From contig JADGJL010000437.1 of NCBI GenBank assembly GCA_027600665.1, forward strand, positions 1-21,169: a stretch of DNA of 21,169 bases. Reading direction: 5' to 3'. Shown here one piece after another: positions 8,317 to 19,185 of this stretch (position 1 is its first letter; each line of letters opens with the position of its first letter). The DNA is from Irineochytrium annulatum. Taxonomy: Eukaryota; Chytridiomycota; Chytridiomycetes; Chytridiales; Chytridiaceae. The notes beneath the pieces were generated by a model that was given only the letters and a program-made list of their open reading frames with translations, did no database searches and was not told where the DNA came from. The position numbers were made by a program, and so were the translations under genes.

Positions 8317-9482
8317 TCACTGCTCAATCTTGAACACAATTTTCTCTGCGCTCAGCTTCCCGCTCTTCATGATCTCGAACCCCTTCTGAACACCCTCCAA
8401 CCCCCCTTCAACAAGCCTGACCTTGTTCGGCACAATCTTCCCCTCCTCGAGGTACGCCTCCAACCTCCTGTAGAAGTCGCTCGCGTGCGCATAATCCTCC
8501 GGGATCGCGTCGAAGTGCGACCCGAACACATCCATCTCCCTCCCGAAACTCGTGTACGCGAGCGTCGGGTCCACCCTGACGACATCGCCGCGCTTCAACG
8601 TGCCCTCTGGCGGGACGCCGAGCAGCGAGCAGATGACGCCGCCGGAGGGGCCGAGGGCGGCCTCGATTGCCAGGACGGACCCGTGCTCCGATATGCCGTC
8701 GTACGCGTGCGTGAGCTTGTCGCCGGACGCCTCCTTAATCTTGCGCACGACGTCCGGGTCCTTGTAGTCGAAAGTGTGGGACGCGCCGAGGCTTTTCAGC
8801 AAATCAAAGTTGGCAGGCGAGGAGGTCGTGATCACGGTCAGATTCAGGATCCTAGAGGCGATCTGGATCGCGTAGAGGGAGGTCGAAGTCGAGCCGGCCC
8901 AGATGAGGATGGGGGAGCCAGCGGGGAGCTTATCAGCGCCGATGTGGTGGAGGCCAAGGGAGGCCGTGACGGCCGCGAGAGGGATGGTGGCGGCCTACAT
9001 GATTTACACAATTAGAGCTCGTTCAAGGTTGGGCCAAAATGTTGGAGGCAAACATACTTGGTCAAAGGGCATCGAGTCCGGAATCTTCGCGACAAGGTCA
9101 TGGCTGACGCGCATGTGCTCCGAGAACGCGCCCTCGCCGTCACGACGACCGCCGTGCTCCCACGCGCAGACGCGGTCACCAATCTTGAACCGCGTCACGT
9201 CGCTTCCGACCGCGACAATTGTTCCGGACACATCGCATCCAGGGACCTTCCCGGGGCCCGCGAGCTTGTATTCGACATGTTCTGTTGTAGATACGGGTAA
9301 GCTCTCGATTTGCATGGCTGTTTCAAAATGAGAAAAAACGTACTCCAGTCGGTCGGGTTGAGAGCGGCGTGCGAGACCTTGATCAGGACCTCGTTCTTCT
9401 CGGGCTTGGGGATGGGGACGTCAACCACCTTGAGGGACTGGTCCTCCTGAATGACAAGGGCGTGGTGCGCGTCGCGGGTCAT
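8317..9482 (-). CDS. Medium-chain dehydrogenase/reductase (zinc-type alcohol dehydrogenase-like, ToxD/enoyl-reductase group)
   Basis: Three exons on the minus strand, 9344-9482, 9058-9281 and 8317-8994, encode 346 aa. The start ATG is at 9482. The N-terminal GroES-like half shows VLIKVSHAALNPTDWKHVEY, formed exactly across the first splice junction, then VPGCDVSGTIVAVGSDV and FKIGDRVCAWEHGG. The second half is a Rossmann fold: ILIWAGSTSTSLYAIQIA is the nucleotide-binding turn and LLKSLGASHTFDYKDPDV is the usual MDR continuation. The catalytic zinc ligands of classical ADHs are not evident, so it probably acts as an NADPH-dependent quinone or enoyl reductase. Length and order fit fungal zinc-binding dehydrogenases of the ToxD-like group. 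Substrate unknown. Nothing links it functionally to the neighbours. A polyadenylation signal follows the stop. Confidence 0.9.
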
Positions 9483-10766
9483 CGATGTCGTGTGTAGAGC
9501 GAAGAGGAAATGCGAAGGAGTGGTGGATTCGAACTCTAGCGCGGTGCGTGGTTCTTATCCTTGAGGGTCGCGGCTGAAATCTTTGAAATGCTGCAGCGCG
9601 AAGGTAGCGCGAAGGCAACACGCCTTGGCGCATTGTGATTTGATTTCGAATACTCCGAACAGCGAAGTCCAGACCAAAAGGCTGAACAACGGGAGTTTGA
9701 GCGCTAAAGAGCGAAGGCATGACTTCTCAGGCAAACACCGCGTCCATCCCCATTCCAGCGCCTGTTCTTACCGAATAAAAATAGAAATAAAATCAAAATT
9801 CGTGAAGCACCTTCGATCAACCCCAGCAGCAGGTTGTTCAGTTGCTCATCGGCTTTTACCCAAACGTTCTCCTGCTGCGACAAATGACGGTAAAACTGAG
9901 AGGAGGAGGAGGGGTGGGCATAAAAGTCGACTGCCAGTTCCGCCTACCTGCTCAAGGAGTGCTTAATCGGGAGTGTCCAGGGTACCGTCGTAAATACTGT
10001 GCGTAGCTGGCTGGCCCATCGCCTGCCTGCTGCTACACCATTTGCATGATGCACAACCCATTCACAAGCCGCCACAAGCCAAGCCTTTATTGGGGTACAT
10101 AATTCGCATTTCTGTGCCGTCCGAGACCACAAACACGAGAAAATCGTCCTGAAGTCCGTCCTTTGCCCGCGTTCCAATCCAGCGACTTTGGCTCCATGCA
10201 GGTATAACGTCCAAAGGCCTCCTTAAATACTGAACATCCTTTCCTTATATTTGCCAATCCAGAAGATCCACATCCCGAGCGCGCTCAGCGCCAGCTCCGG
10301 AATTGCTTTCCTCCGACTAAAGATGAAGTCCATCCAGTAATGATACAATAAATCCATCCAGCCTGAAGACAAGTAACAACTACATTGCAACCAACTACCT
10401 AACAAAAGAAACTACACGACGTACACAATCCTTTGATTTCCTCCAATGTGAATTAACATCCGATCTCCGTGCGAAGTAACACCGATCCAATCCTCAGATC
10501 CAAAATGAAAGGAAGTTCCAACAAAATCCCTGACAAGATCACGAACTACGGAACGTGCACAATCCGTCCTGCGATCCCGTTGCACCTCCTGAGTCCCTCG
10601 TCAGAAATGCTCAGACAAAGAAAGGAGATCCTTCCTTCCCGAACGTTCCATAAATTGCAACTTGAGCTCCCACAAACAAACACAACAAAATCGCTTCCAA
10701 AAAAAAAAAAAAACCCTCAGGCATTCCATGCTCGACATCATGAGGACTTTGCGAACTTGTCCACCT
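9483..10766. other. Large spacer between the oxidoreductase promoter and the SR-protein 3' end
   Basis: About 1.28 kb. The left part (9483-~9800) is the 5' flank of the minus-strand oxidoreductase gene, and the right part holds the 3' UTR of the SR-type gene, including a run of about 14 A at 10699-10712. No frame resembles a known protein. The one exon-like piece is listed separately at 10223-10316. Confidence 0.5.
10223..10316 (-). CDS. Possible terminal exon of a small membrane protein
   Basis: A minus-strand segment begins right after a plausible acceptor (TTCATCTTTAG) and reads RRKAIPELALSALG followed by MWIFWIGKYKERMFSI and a TAA. That is one hydrophobic helix with a basic C-terminal end, the shape of many small mitochondrial or ER membrane subunits. 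I could not find a matching upstream exon with a start codon in the spacer, so it may be chance or lie in the 3' UTR of the SR-type gene. No family is recognised. Confidence 0.2.
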
Positions 10767-11947
10767 TCAACGCGCCGCATCCGACACCTTCCCACCCCCA
10801 TACGCTGCCGGCCCAGGCGGCCCGCTGCTCGTATACCCATGTGCCGACGGGGGAGGGTACTCCTCCCTATACGGATCCCTAGGCCCACCTCCCCCGCCAT
10901 ACGGATCCCCTGCTCCTCCTCCATGCCCACCACGACCATAATCATCATAATGGCGCGGCGGCGGCCCGTACCCGCGGTCATCATAACCGCCACCACGGCG
11001 CATGGGGGATCGTCCGCCCCCGCCCCCGCCGCGCATGGGGGATCCGCGGCCGTACCGGTCGTAGTCCCGGGAATCGTAGCGGGAGTCATAGCCGCGGTCG
11101 TAGTCGCGGGAGCGGCGGTCGTAACCTCCTCGGTCGTAGCGGTCGCGGGAGTCGCCGCTGATGCCGGGGAAAGAGGGGTTAAAGCAAAAAAAGGAATTTA
11201 AGGGGCAACGGGGACACATACCGGTATCGAGGAGGAGAACGCCTGTAACCGGGCGACCGCGACCGTCCGCGTCTATCCCTCCCTCCACCACCTCCACCGC
11301 CGGCACCGCTACACACTCCGATTAGTATATAATCTCTAAGCACCGCAATAAACATACCCGCAAAACCTCGCCAAATGACCCGGCTGCCCACACCTGAAGC
11401 ACTTCCCGCTCCTCACGTCCAGCCCTTGCTCCGCATTCTCAGGGCACTCCCTCGCCCAATGACCCTGGCTCCCGCACACGAAGCAGGTCGATGACCCGCC
11501 GGGACCGGAACCGCCGTGATGGCCGGGTGCGTTGGCGGCGCGCCGGGAGAACTCGACCATAAGGCGATCGCCCTCAAAAGGGTAGCCGTTCAGGCCCTTG
11601 ATGGCGTCCTCGGCGTCTCGGACCTCGTCTGCATTTCAATCAGCTTGTTGCGAAAAGAGGAAGTGAACGTTTACCAAACTCAACGAACGCGAACCCTCCC
11701 TGTTTAATCTCGACGCTCAGGATCTGCGGGAGAGAGGGTGAGCAGCTTATTCAAAGAGAGCGGACCCGGCTCCCAGCGTCTCCTGCTCACAAGAACTCAC
11801 CCTCCCATACTTCCCGAACAGCTCCTCCAGGTCCCGCTTCTGGGCGTTGGGGGGTAAACGGCCGACGTAGACCTTGATCGAGGCCGGGCGGGGTGCGTCG
11901 CCGCCACCACCTCCGGACGTGGACCCAGGGGGATCCCCGCTGCTCAT
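10767..11947 (-). CDS. SR-type pre-mRNA splicing factor with one RRM and two CCHC zinc knuckles
   Basis: Five minus-strand exons (11801-11947, 11675-11723, 11358-11628, 11222-11308, 10767-11157) give 314 aa; all junction phases fit. A Gly-rich start leads into one RRM (residues ~24-100) with RNP2-like VYVGRLP and RNP1 GGFAFVEF, completed across two introns. Two C-x2-C-x4-H-x4-C zinc knuckles follow: CFVCGSQGHWAREC and CFRCGQPGHLARFC. The tail starts with a Gly run and RRGRSRSPGYRRSPPR and continues as a long Arg/Asp/Tyr/Gly-rich region ending in Gly/Pro/Tyr-rich sequence. This is the layout of SRSF7/RSZ proteins, and two knuckles recall the plant RS2Z type. It should act in the nucleus on exon recognition and RNA export, with the tail as a phosphorylation or condensate-forming region. 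The fourth intron holds a perfect TACTAAT branch site. Confidence 0.9.
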
Positions 11948-12203
11948 TTTTTCGGATTGGAGATGCGCAGGACTTCGAAAATGATTTTCAATGGTTAAGA
12001 TACACGCGCCATCCAACCTCCCCTCCTCTCCCTCACCCTACAACCTTCCAACACCTCAATCATTCTCTACGACGCGTTCGTCGTTCCTACCGCACCCTCC
12101 ATACCTGTCCCTGGTAGGTTACTTGCAACGCCTACACGGGCACACGAAGCAGTTTGCACCTCGCTGCGACGAAGTAGGGCCGCGAATACACAGTTCAATT
12201 TTC
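11948..12203. other. Intergenic region with CT-rich plus strand
   Basis: Lies between the start of the SR-type gene and the 3' end of the next minus-strand gene. The plus strand is rich in C and T (about 12010-12120); no gene is visible. It presumably holds the promoter of the SR-type gene. Confidence 0.45.
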
Positions 12204-13974
12204 TTATGTATGGAAACTACTTGGAACGCCGTCCCCATGCCTTAACGCCAGCCAGATGTCGCAACAAGCACGAATCGTTAACAACGACGTCGGTGATGTT
12301 GACTTGCCCCTGGGGAATCTTGAGGAGATGCGTTTCTGCAAGTCGGCCGGGCTCACTTCCGGTGCCAATGAACCTCCCACGAAATCGACCCACTTGACGG
12401 CGAGATCATCCAGGCTGGCCTGATGTTCTACCCCGGAGCTCGAATAGAGCTCCGCAAGCTTTCCGACCAGGAAGACCTCCTCCTGCTGAATCTCCAACAA
12501 CGTTCCTCTTTGTTGTAGTTGTGTTCTGTAGGCGTGCACGAACTCGAAGGCTTCGGCCAGCTCCTGTCTGGCGCCGTCCAGCCTATTCAGCGCTTGCAGC
12601 AGGTCGCCCAAGTTTTTTGCGAGCACCGTGGCGTAATATATTTGATCAGGGAGGTCCAGGGGCCGCGATTCCGACGGGTGTAGCGTTAACGAACTTACTA
12701 AGTGTGTTGGTGTGACGGATTGAGTCGGACCATTCTCAAGGTCAGCGGCTCGAGCGCGCGCTGCGAGCACCATCGCCTTGAAAGTCTCCACGCATTCATC
12801 GATGTGAGCCTGTTGCTTAGAGCTGAGTCCCATGGATAACAGGTACTTGATTGCGTGCCGGTCGGCCTGGACCCCGCGTCGTAGGCTTTCGAGCAGTCTT
12901 CGCCGATACACGTCGGCTTCGTTGGCGCGTTTTGGACCGTACGCCTTTACAATGAGCTCGAGGAGCCACTGAGTTGAAATGTCGTGCGTTCCAATGATCG
13001 ACGAGAACTTGTCCACAGCCAGGGATAGCACCTCTACATCCGTTGGCGCCTCCGAAGCAAGCTCCTCGGCGTACATCCCACCGAGCACACCAACCGCCGT
13101 CATCCTGGAACTCATGGCGTCCACCTCCAAGCGCCACGCGACCGTTAGCGGCCTGAGGATGTTCCGGTGGAGCCAGACGTCCATGACGCCGCGGACGAGC
13201 GCGTCGAGCTTCTCCACCCCCGGCCCGTTTCTTACGACGCAGAGGATGGATTCGAGGTCGGACGGCTTAAAGGCCTCGCACTGTGAGACGCTGGAGCCGC
13301 GGAGGATGTTGCGGATGTCGGCCGGGCGGGAGAGGACCGTCGACTCGAAGGAGCGGCGAGCGTCCTTGCACATTGCGATGTGGAAGGTGCTGCCGGTCTC
13401 GTGGCAGGAGTAGATCTCGAACACGCACCACTATGTGAATTATTCCTCTTGTCAGCAAAAAGGGCGGGTTGATATTACGGCTTACCGCGCGCTGCAAAGT
13501 GACGGGACGGTCCCAGGGCTGGAGAATCATCACGACGTTTTGCATCTTCGTTATCGCGGACCAGAATGTGGTCGTCCACCATTCGAAGGGCCGCTCGCCT
13601 GTGCCATGCTGCGAATTACTGATGGTGGAGGTTAGAGGGCGCGTGTAATTTAACGCCTACCAGAACAAGTCAAACCAAATAAACGTCGTGGCAGGATCCG
13701 CGTTCAGTCCCTCAAAGAAATCTGATAACGCCACAACGACGTCCGTGAACTCGTACTTCCACGCATGGCTCACAAACCAGGTGGCTTCGCTCACGCTGCT
13801 CGTCGCGCCTGACAGCTCCGCTTCGTCGAGCAACGACAATCCGGACTTTGATGTCATCGGCTTCACGTACTCGTAACAAACGTCCGCGGTAGTCCAGCCA
13901 AGGAGGCCAATTTTTCCTCCGAAAAAGTCATACAGCCGCATTAAAAATTTTAGGCTGACTCCTCGCGTTGTCAT
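12204..13974 (-). CDS. TIR-like 'FVSHAW ... WCxxE' protein with helical (TPR-like) C-terminal region, copy 1
   Basis: Three minus-strand exons, 13661-13974, 13486-13618 and 12204-13430, encode 557 aa; junction phases agree. Residues 1-~155 form a TIR-like domain: TTRGVSLKFL, the first strand ATWFVSHAWKYEFTDVVVAL (65-84), TTFIWFDLF (96-104), NSQH, VVMILQPWDRPVTLQRA (133-149) and AWCVFEIYS, with WCxxE at 150-154 formed across the last junction. Many chytrid and algal proteins share this pattern, usually followed by kinesin-light-chain-type TPRs. Here the rest is alpha-helical (YYATVLAKNLGDLLQALNRL near the end) and only weakly TPR-like. FKPSDLESILCVV fits the conserved linker of such proteins. 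A 5'-UTR intron at 13983-14029 is possible, since no other ATG lies upstream. Function unknown; a signalling or self/non-self role is inference. Confidence 0.75.
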
Positions 13975-14190
13975 TTGGTCCGCTGTCTTTAAAGAACGTC
14001 AAAAGATTGCTAAGTCAAAGTATCTGCACCTTCGAAGAATCGAAGATACCGCTTGGCGTCGCAAGAGGCTCTGAAGGAGTCAAGAGAGGAAAGACTTTGA
14101 TGATTTAGATGAGAATGAAGAGGGCAACGACGCGAACGAGGGCTGAAGAAATGAAGAAAGGGAAAGAAAGGAAAGCGGATAGATATGAGC
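13975..14190. promoter_or_regulatory. Short spacer with pyrimidine-rich promoter strand
   Basis: On the minus strand this 216-base spacer is strongly pyrimidine-rich around 14110-14170 (CTTTCCTTTCTTTCCC), typical of fungal core promoters without TATA. Further down, GTGCAG at 14029 and AAAGACAG ending at 13983 would form a 47-base 5'-UTR intron with a TTGAC branch site. Confidence 0.35.
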
Positions 14191-16368
14191 CTAACCTAAA
14201 TCTTTCATCGTCGGTAACAGTATTGATGGGTCCCGCTTTTTTGGCAAACGCCGTAACGTCCTCTTGAAATCCTTTGCCGCATCAGGATTTGGTCGAGCCA
14301 ATGCGCTCCTGCACAACTCAATAGCTTCGTGAATGTCACCATCGCGTTCCTTCGCCTTTGCTGCAGCGAACATGCTTAAACATCCGCCTCGCGGCTCTCC
14401 TTCTAAAACCTTCGCAGCCTTTTCTAAAAATCTGACGGCGTCCTCATTGCGACCAGCCAGCTCATACAGCTCCACAACCGTGTAAACGCGGTCGAAGATG
14501 CTCACTTCCGAGGTAGTCTTGCCGTCTTCACTTCGCTTTTGCGGTCGGCCCTTCGCAGTAGGCGTTTTTCCTCGCGCCGTGCCAACGGCAACCTCACCCT
14601 CCCGGCGTGCCCAGTAGAGCGGAAAAAGTTCTTCAAGCATTGACAATGCATCAACGCCCCGTCCCTTCGCGTCGTAATAGTCCGCAAGCGTCTCGAGACA
14701 TCGAATTCGCTCGTCAGCTGCCGGCCTAGGAAGCGTCCTCGCAAGTGTGAGGTACTGAAGATACAGCAGCTCACACTTTGACCGGGCCTTCTTCTGCCCA
14801 CCCATCACCGCCGGTCTACCACCATCCGGCCTCTCCGTCGGCTTCTCAGCTCGCTGCAAGCACGTCGCAGCAAACCACAGCACATCTAGCTTCACCCGCA
14901 CATCCACAGCGGTCCCCTTCCTTACCCTCCCGAGCAGATCGTTGATAATCTCAGAGCTCGGCTTTAACCTTGCGAGCGCCAACAACGACAGAATGGAATC
15001 CGTGTGACATGGCCCCAACACCCTGCTTCTCCTTGCCTCCGCGTCCGCGAATGCCGCGGCAGCCTCGTCTTTCCTCAAAAGGCTGTACCATCGGTTCGGC
15101 ACGCGTGCGTGCCCAAGCGCCATGCTAAGTCTCGCGCACAACACGTCGTCGTTCGCTGACGACGCTACGAGCCGCTTCAGCTCTCCGAGCGGGTGTCGAA
15201 GGAGCTTCGCGGATGGGTTATGGTCGATGGTGACGAAAGGTCGGAGTTCCCGCGGGATGTCGGCGGCGAACATGTTCCAGGTGCGTTGGAAGTGAACGAG
15301 GGGAGATTCGGAGGTGAGGATGAAGTTGTTGTAGGCGGCCCAGCGGGCCGAGGGCATGGCTAATTCGACTTTGTCAGACGCGTCGACTTCTAGGCAGCAC
15401 CACTTGTGCATGGTTAGCGTCATCTTGAAGAAACAGAAGCACTCACTGCGCGCGAGACCGCCATCGGCGCATCCCAATCATCCAGCACAATCACAGACCT
15501 CCCGATCGCGCCTATAGCACCCGGGAGTGCCTCCAGGAAGAACGTCGCTGTCCGCACCATCTCCACCTCACTCTGAGGATAACTCATCCCATCTACCCAC
15601 ACGACCGTCCGCGCGGGATCATCCCCTCTCCGCGCAAAAAACGTCTCCAAAGCATCCGCGAAATCCAGGAACGGTGCGGCACGCGCGTGGATGACGAACC
15701 AACCCGCCTCGGCCACGACGCCGCCGGCACCAGCGGCCGTTAGGAAGTCGACGGCCGACAGACCGCCGGGAAGGCGGAGATGTGCGCGATAGACAGCGTC
15801 CGTGGATAGGCCATAGGCGGCAGATGAAGACTTCTTGAGCGCGTCGCGAAAAGCCAGGAGGAAGGAGAGCGTGACGCCCCGTGTCGTGATAGCATCGGGT
15901 TCCTAATGCCAGCGGCCGTGTCAGAAGGAGTATTTTGGCTGTAACACCACGTACATAGCTCATCGGTGAGGCCACCGGCTCCGTCGGCTCCGAGACGCTT
16001 AGTGCTGTACGGGAGCGTCAGCGTCGAAACAATAAAAACGCAATCTACTCACCAATATCTGCCAGAGGGAGCAGAGGCGTCGCCGTGCCGAGTTTCGGGG
16101 GCAATGCTGGCAGGTCGCCCGGGGACGCGGCGCCAAGCGGCCTTGGCGACGCGTTCGACTTTTGGACGCGGGGCGAAGTCGAGGGCCGCGGTACACGCGT
16201 GATGGTCGTCGACAACGCCGCGGGGCCCTGGCGGGTGACGGGCCTGATGACCGTGACGCTGCCTGGGTCGCTCGCCAGCTCGTGAGGCCGGTCGTCCATT
16301 GCTGGTGCGCGTAAATCCACAAGGAATACACACGTGAATATGCGGTCATTTGCACGAGAAGAAGACAT
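14191..16368 (-). CDS. Diverged TIR-like protein with helical repeats, copy 2
   Basis: Four minus-strand exons, 16053-16368, 15955-16004, 15447-15902 and 14191-15402, give 677 aa; all phases agree. A Pro/Ser/Thr-rich N-terminal region (residues 1-~120) precedes ITTRGVTLSFLLAF (127-140), which matches the N-terminus of the downstream paralog. The TIR-like core follows: AGWFVIHARAAPFLDFADAL for WFVSHAW, VVWVDGMS for FIWFDLF, IVLDDWDAPMAVSRA, and WCCLE (275-279), spliced at the same place and phase as WCVFE in copy 1. Several signature residues differ (SHAW to IHAR, WFDLF to WVDGM), and a block with Gln-His is missing. The C-terminal ~350 residues are helical, with TPR-like pieces (RCLETLADYYDAKGRGVDAL; YELAGRNEDAVRFLEKA). 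The N-terminal 23 residues are uncertain, because ATG at 16299 is an alternative start. Probably a relaxed or re-purposed paralog. Confidence 0.72.
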
Positions 16369-16559
16369 CAGCAGCTTTACCCTTGATAATGACAGAGCTG
16401 GATTTGTTCCTTATACTACTGCAAGAATGTGCGCTAGGTATCTAACATGACGATGGGTCTTATCAATCTTCCGATTTGCATCCGCTGCTAGGAACACCGC
16501 TGTGTCCATCATCCAACCTGAACCTCACATGATCGCCAGCTCAATACACCCTACGCAGC
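16369..16559. other. 5' flank of the second TIR-like gene
   Basis: No gene seen. Holds the presumed promoter of the minus-strand gene starting at 16368 and the boundary with the decayed region to the right. Confidence 0.4.
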
Positions 16560-17900
16560 AACGACGTCCTCTTGGCGTCCAGCAAACACTATGCGCACCT
16601 CCTTGGCCCTCCGCCTCTCGCCTTTTCTTGTAGCTTGCCCCCCAATCCACCAACCACAAATTACTCAAGCTGCCCCCCAGCCCTTCGGGACGATCTCGTA
16701 GATGCAGTAACATGCACACTTATTAACAAATGGCGTTAAGAGTTCCCGACCGGATCATCCCCATGCACGGTGGCCCACCATCCTCAACGAAATCCGGCAG
16801 GCGAACAACAAGACGAAGGTCCCGAAGCCAAAGCAAGCCCGCAATGGCCTCCGACAAGGCTGAGATGTGTCAGGTATTGCTCGCGATCGCCAGGCTGGTG
16901 AGATTCCACAGCGTCACCAGCAGCACCATCGGGTCCATCTTCACGAAGATCGGGAGAATACGGCCGGTAGGCGCTATGAGCCGAAGGATAAGATGTGAGG
17001 TTGCCCCTATGAAAGGTCGCCGAGAATTTGGGCATCGTCGGTGGTGGCTCACCAGTATTGCAGGCGTAGTGCGTTAACATCAGGGTGCGACGCGATGCCC
17101 TCCAGCTTCGTGATTCAGGTGGTTGGCCAGCACTCCATCTTGCAGACTCGCCGGTGTGCGTCACGCCACGCTGTTGAAGTGCAAGAGAAACCCGGGCGGA
17201 GTGAGAACCTACTCAAGCATAAGCTGCCGCTGCCGTGCTGGGTTCTTGGCGGGGACGTCCCTTCCATCGGCGAACCCATCCGTGTTTGAAGACTCGCAGC
17301 TTTCCTCAAATTATCCAGACCTCGGCCGGTTGAGGATTATGGCCATCACGGCCATGACATCATTGAAGTTGGAATGATTCTCCATTGTGGTCACCCAAAC
17401 ATGACCTCTTCCACGGGCGTGTGGTCGCACTCGGCCTCGCTTGCGTCCCGGAAATTATTACGCATCACTAAGACCAGCCCAGGCTGTCGCGTCCGGGCGC
17501 AGCTCATTCAGCTCGAAGCGAGCTTTAGCGCTGTGATCCTCCGGAGAAATGGCATCACGGCAACCGGTTCATGCCTCGCGTTCTTCCACCTCGAGCGCCG
17601 GGATAGACCGCAGATATACTCCCCAGCGCCATGCGTACCTGCCGACGCTGATACTGTCCTAGTCCCCACCCATGATCGCAGGTGTCGAGCGGCGACGCGT
17701 TTGTGCTTGCAGATGAAGCCACGAGACCCGGCGGCTGGTGGCAGTTGAAGGGAATGAACCCGAGGGGGGCCAGGAGACAGGTGTGGAGGGTGCAGACGTC
17801 GGGAGGGAAGAGATGGTCCTGCTCATCGAGGATGAGGGCGAGAACGTCCGCGTCGCTTGTTCGCAGGGCGTGAAGGTACCTCTAAATGAGACGCACACGC
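16560..17900 (-). pseudogene. Decayed leucine-rich-repeat-like (possibly F-box/LRR) gene
   Basis: No long frame is intact, but minus-strand reading in alternating frames gives pieces with leucine-rich spacing. Examples are LEGIASHPDVNALRLQYW (near 17105-17050), LWNLTSLAIASNT followed by a stop and then ISALSEAIAGLLWLRDLRL (about 16905-16810), FLRRITALKLASS (about 17545-17515) and, at the 5' side, DADVLALILDEQDHLFPPDV (about 17850-17790). Frames change and stops interrupt at least six times. Fungal F-box/LRR families often look like this, but the F-box itself is not clear. Some of the breaks could be unrecognised introns. It could also be an unrelated decayed gene; the LRR reading is moderate at best. 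Confidence 0.35.
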
Positions 17901-18190
17901 GACGCAGCTGCGATCTGAATTGAAGTGGAAGTTGGAGTCCGCATGCATTGAAGCTGCCTGGAGCGGACAGACAAAATGTAATTGAGCGCGGTGTTCGAGT
18001 GTTTTGACTGAGAAGCAACAGTCTTCCGGCCACCTTTTCCCCTACCTTTTTTTTTTTTTCGCTTTTGTTTGCATTTTTATTAGCAGTAAATATAACATAC
18101 GTCAACTTATCCTTTTAGCAGAAACTGCAAGGATTTGGAAATTGACAAGAAATTACAGTATTTCGCCGTGCCACCCATCGCATCAACGCC

Positions 18191-19185
18191 ATGTCCCCAT
18201 CGCCCATCACCCCGCCGTCGCAGGCCCCGACCCTGACTACCCACATCCTCACCCAGGTTGAGAAGCTCCGGCAGGACCGATCCTCGCGTCACGCTCACCT
18301 CTCGGCCCGGATCGACGCTGAGCTCGCGAGGAGGGCCCTTCGATCTAGGGAGGTCGCCGCGATGCTTGAGGACGCCAAGCAGGGGAGGGAGCTTGGGAGC
18401 GTCGGCGTTGTCGGGGATGCTGGGTACATGCCGGGAAGCAAGGATCGCTCGGGTCGGGGTGGAGCCAAGGCCGATGAGGACGGGGAGGTGGAACCAAACG
18501 ATTCGCAATCCACGATCCCGTACGATGATGCGGTGGATTCGTCGCTTAAGGACGAGACGGGTGAGGCCGTGGATGGAATGATCAAGGATAGCATGAACCC
18601 GGTTGCGCTGTCCAAGGAGCTGGCCGAGGTCGAGGCTTCCATCAGGCTCATGTAATTACCTGTCCTTCCTCATATATTCTAATTCTCGTTTCTTTCATTT
18701 CTGCTTCGAGCTTTTGGCGTTCACCGCTTCTGACCGTGATGATTATTTGCACAAACAGCACCAAGCGCCGCATCGCCCTCCGTGACACCTACCTCCGCGA
18801 CCTCCACGATCTTGACACGCTCGAGTCCCGCCTGACCCACATCTCGTCCAGGTACGAGGACGGCCAGCGTCGTCGCCTCGTGGCCCCAACACCCCCCTCC
18901 CCTTGCTCGCCCTCCACCTCGGCGTCGTCCACCGGCGTGATCGAACGCTGGTTCTGCGCGTCGCCACGCGGCGTCAAGAGGGGCAGGGATGCGGTGGAGG
19001 AGGATGTTAACAGTATCACCTTGACGTCATCTAAGGAAGCGGCCTTGGGCGGGAAGCATGGCGGGAACAAGAGGAGGAGGATGGTTGGGGATGGCGTTGG
19101 AGGTGTCGTTGGGAAGGTGGCGGGCGTCATGGGCGTCGGGATGGTGGCGGCCGCTGGGCTGTTTTACACTTTGGGTGGTCTGTGA
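18191..19185 (+). CDS. Unidentified coiled-coil protein with C-terminal hydrophobic segment
   Basis: Two exons, 18191-18651 and 18759-19185, give 295 aa. The intron (GTAATT ... CTGACC ... AACAG) joins in phase 2 and restores a continuous helix, SIRLITKRRIALRDTYLRDL. The N-terminal half has a helical stretch (HILTQVEKLRQDRSSRHAHL and on to AMLEDAKQ), then an acidic, Gly/Asp/Ser-rich linker. The second helix block (residues ~140-185) looks coiled-coil. A Pro/Ser-rich spacer and a basic cluster (KRRR, a possible nuclear signal) follow. The last ~30 residues are Gly/Val/Ala-rich and hydrophobic, ending LFYTLGGL, and could be a tail anchor. I recognise no family. AATAAA lies 222 bases past the stop. 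The protein looks intact and expressed-like (strong codon bias, clean intron). Confidence 0.75.

Noticed and set aside
9520..9540. tRNA-like B box on the minus strand (GAGTTCGAATCC)
   Set aside because: The flanking bases cannot form a T-arm stem, and there is no A box or cloverleaf upstream.
9583..9966. 127-codon plus-strand frame
   Set aside because: Basic, low-complexity translation with stop-poor but motif-free sequence in the 5' flank of the oxidoreductase gene.
10662..11201. 179-codon plus-strand frame rich in Arg, Pro and Ala
   Set aside because: Shadow of the repetitive RD/RG-rich tail of the SR-type protein on the minus strand.
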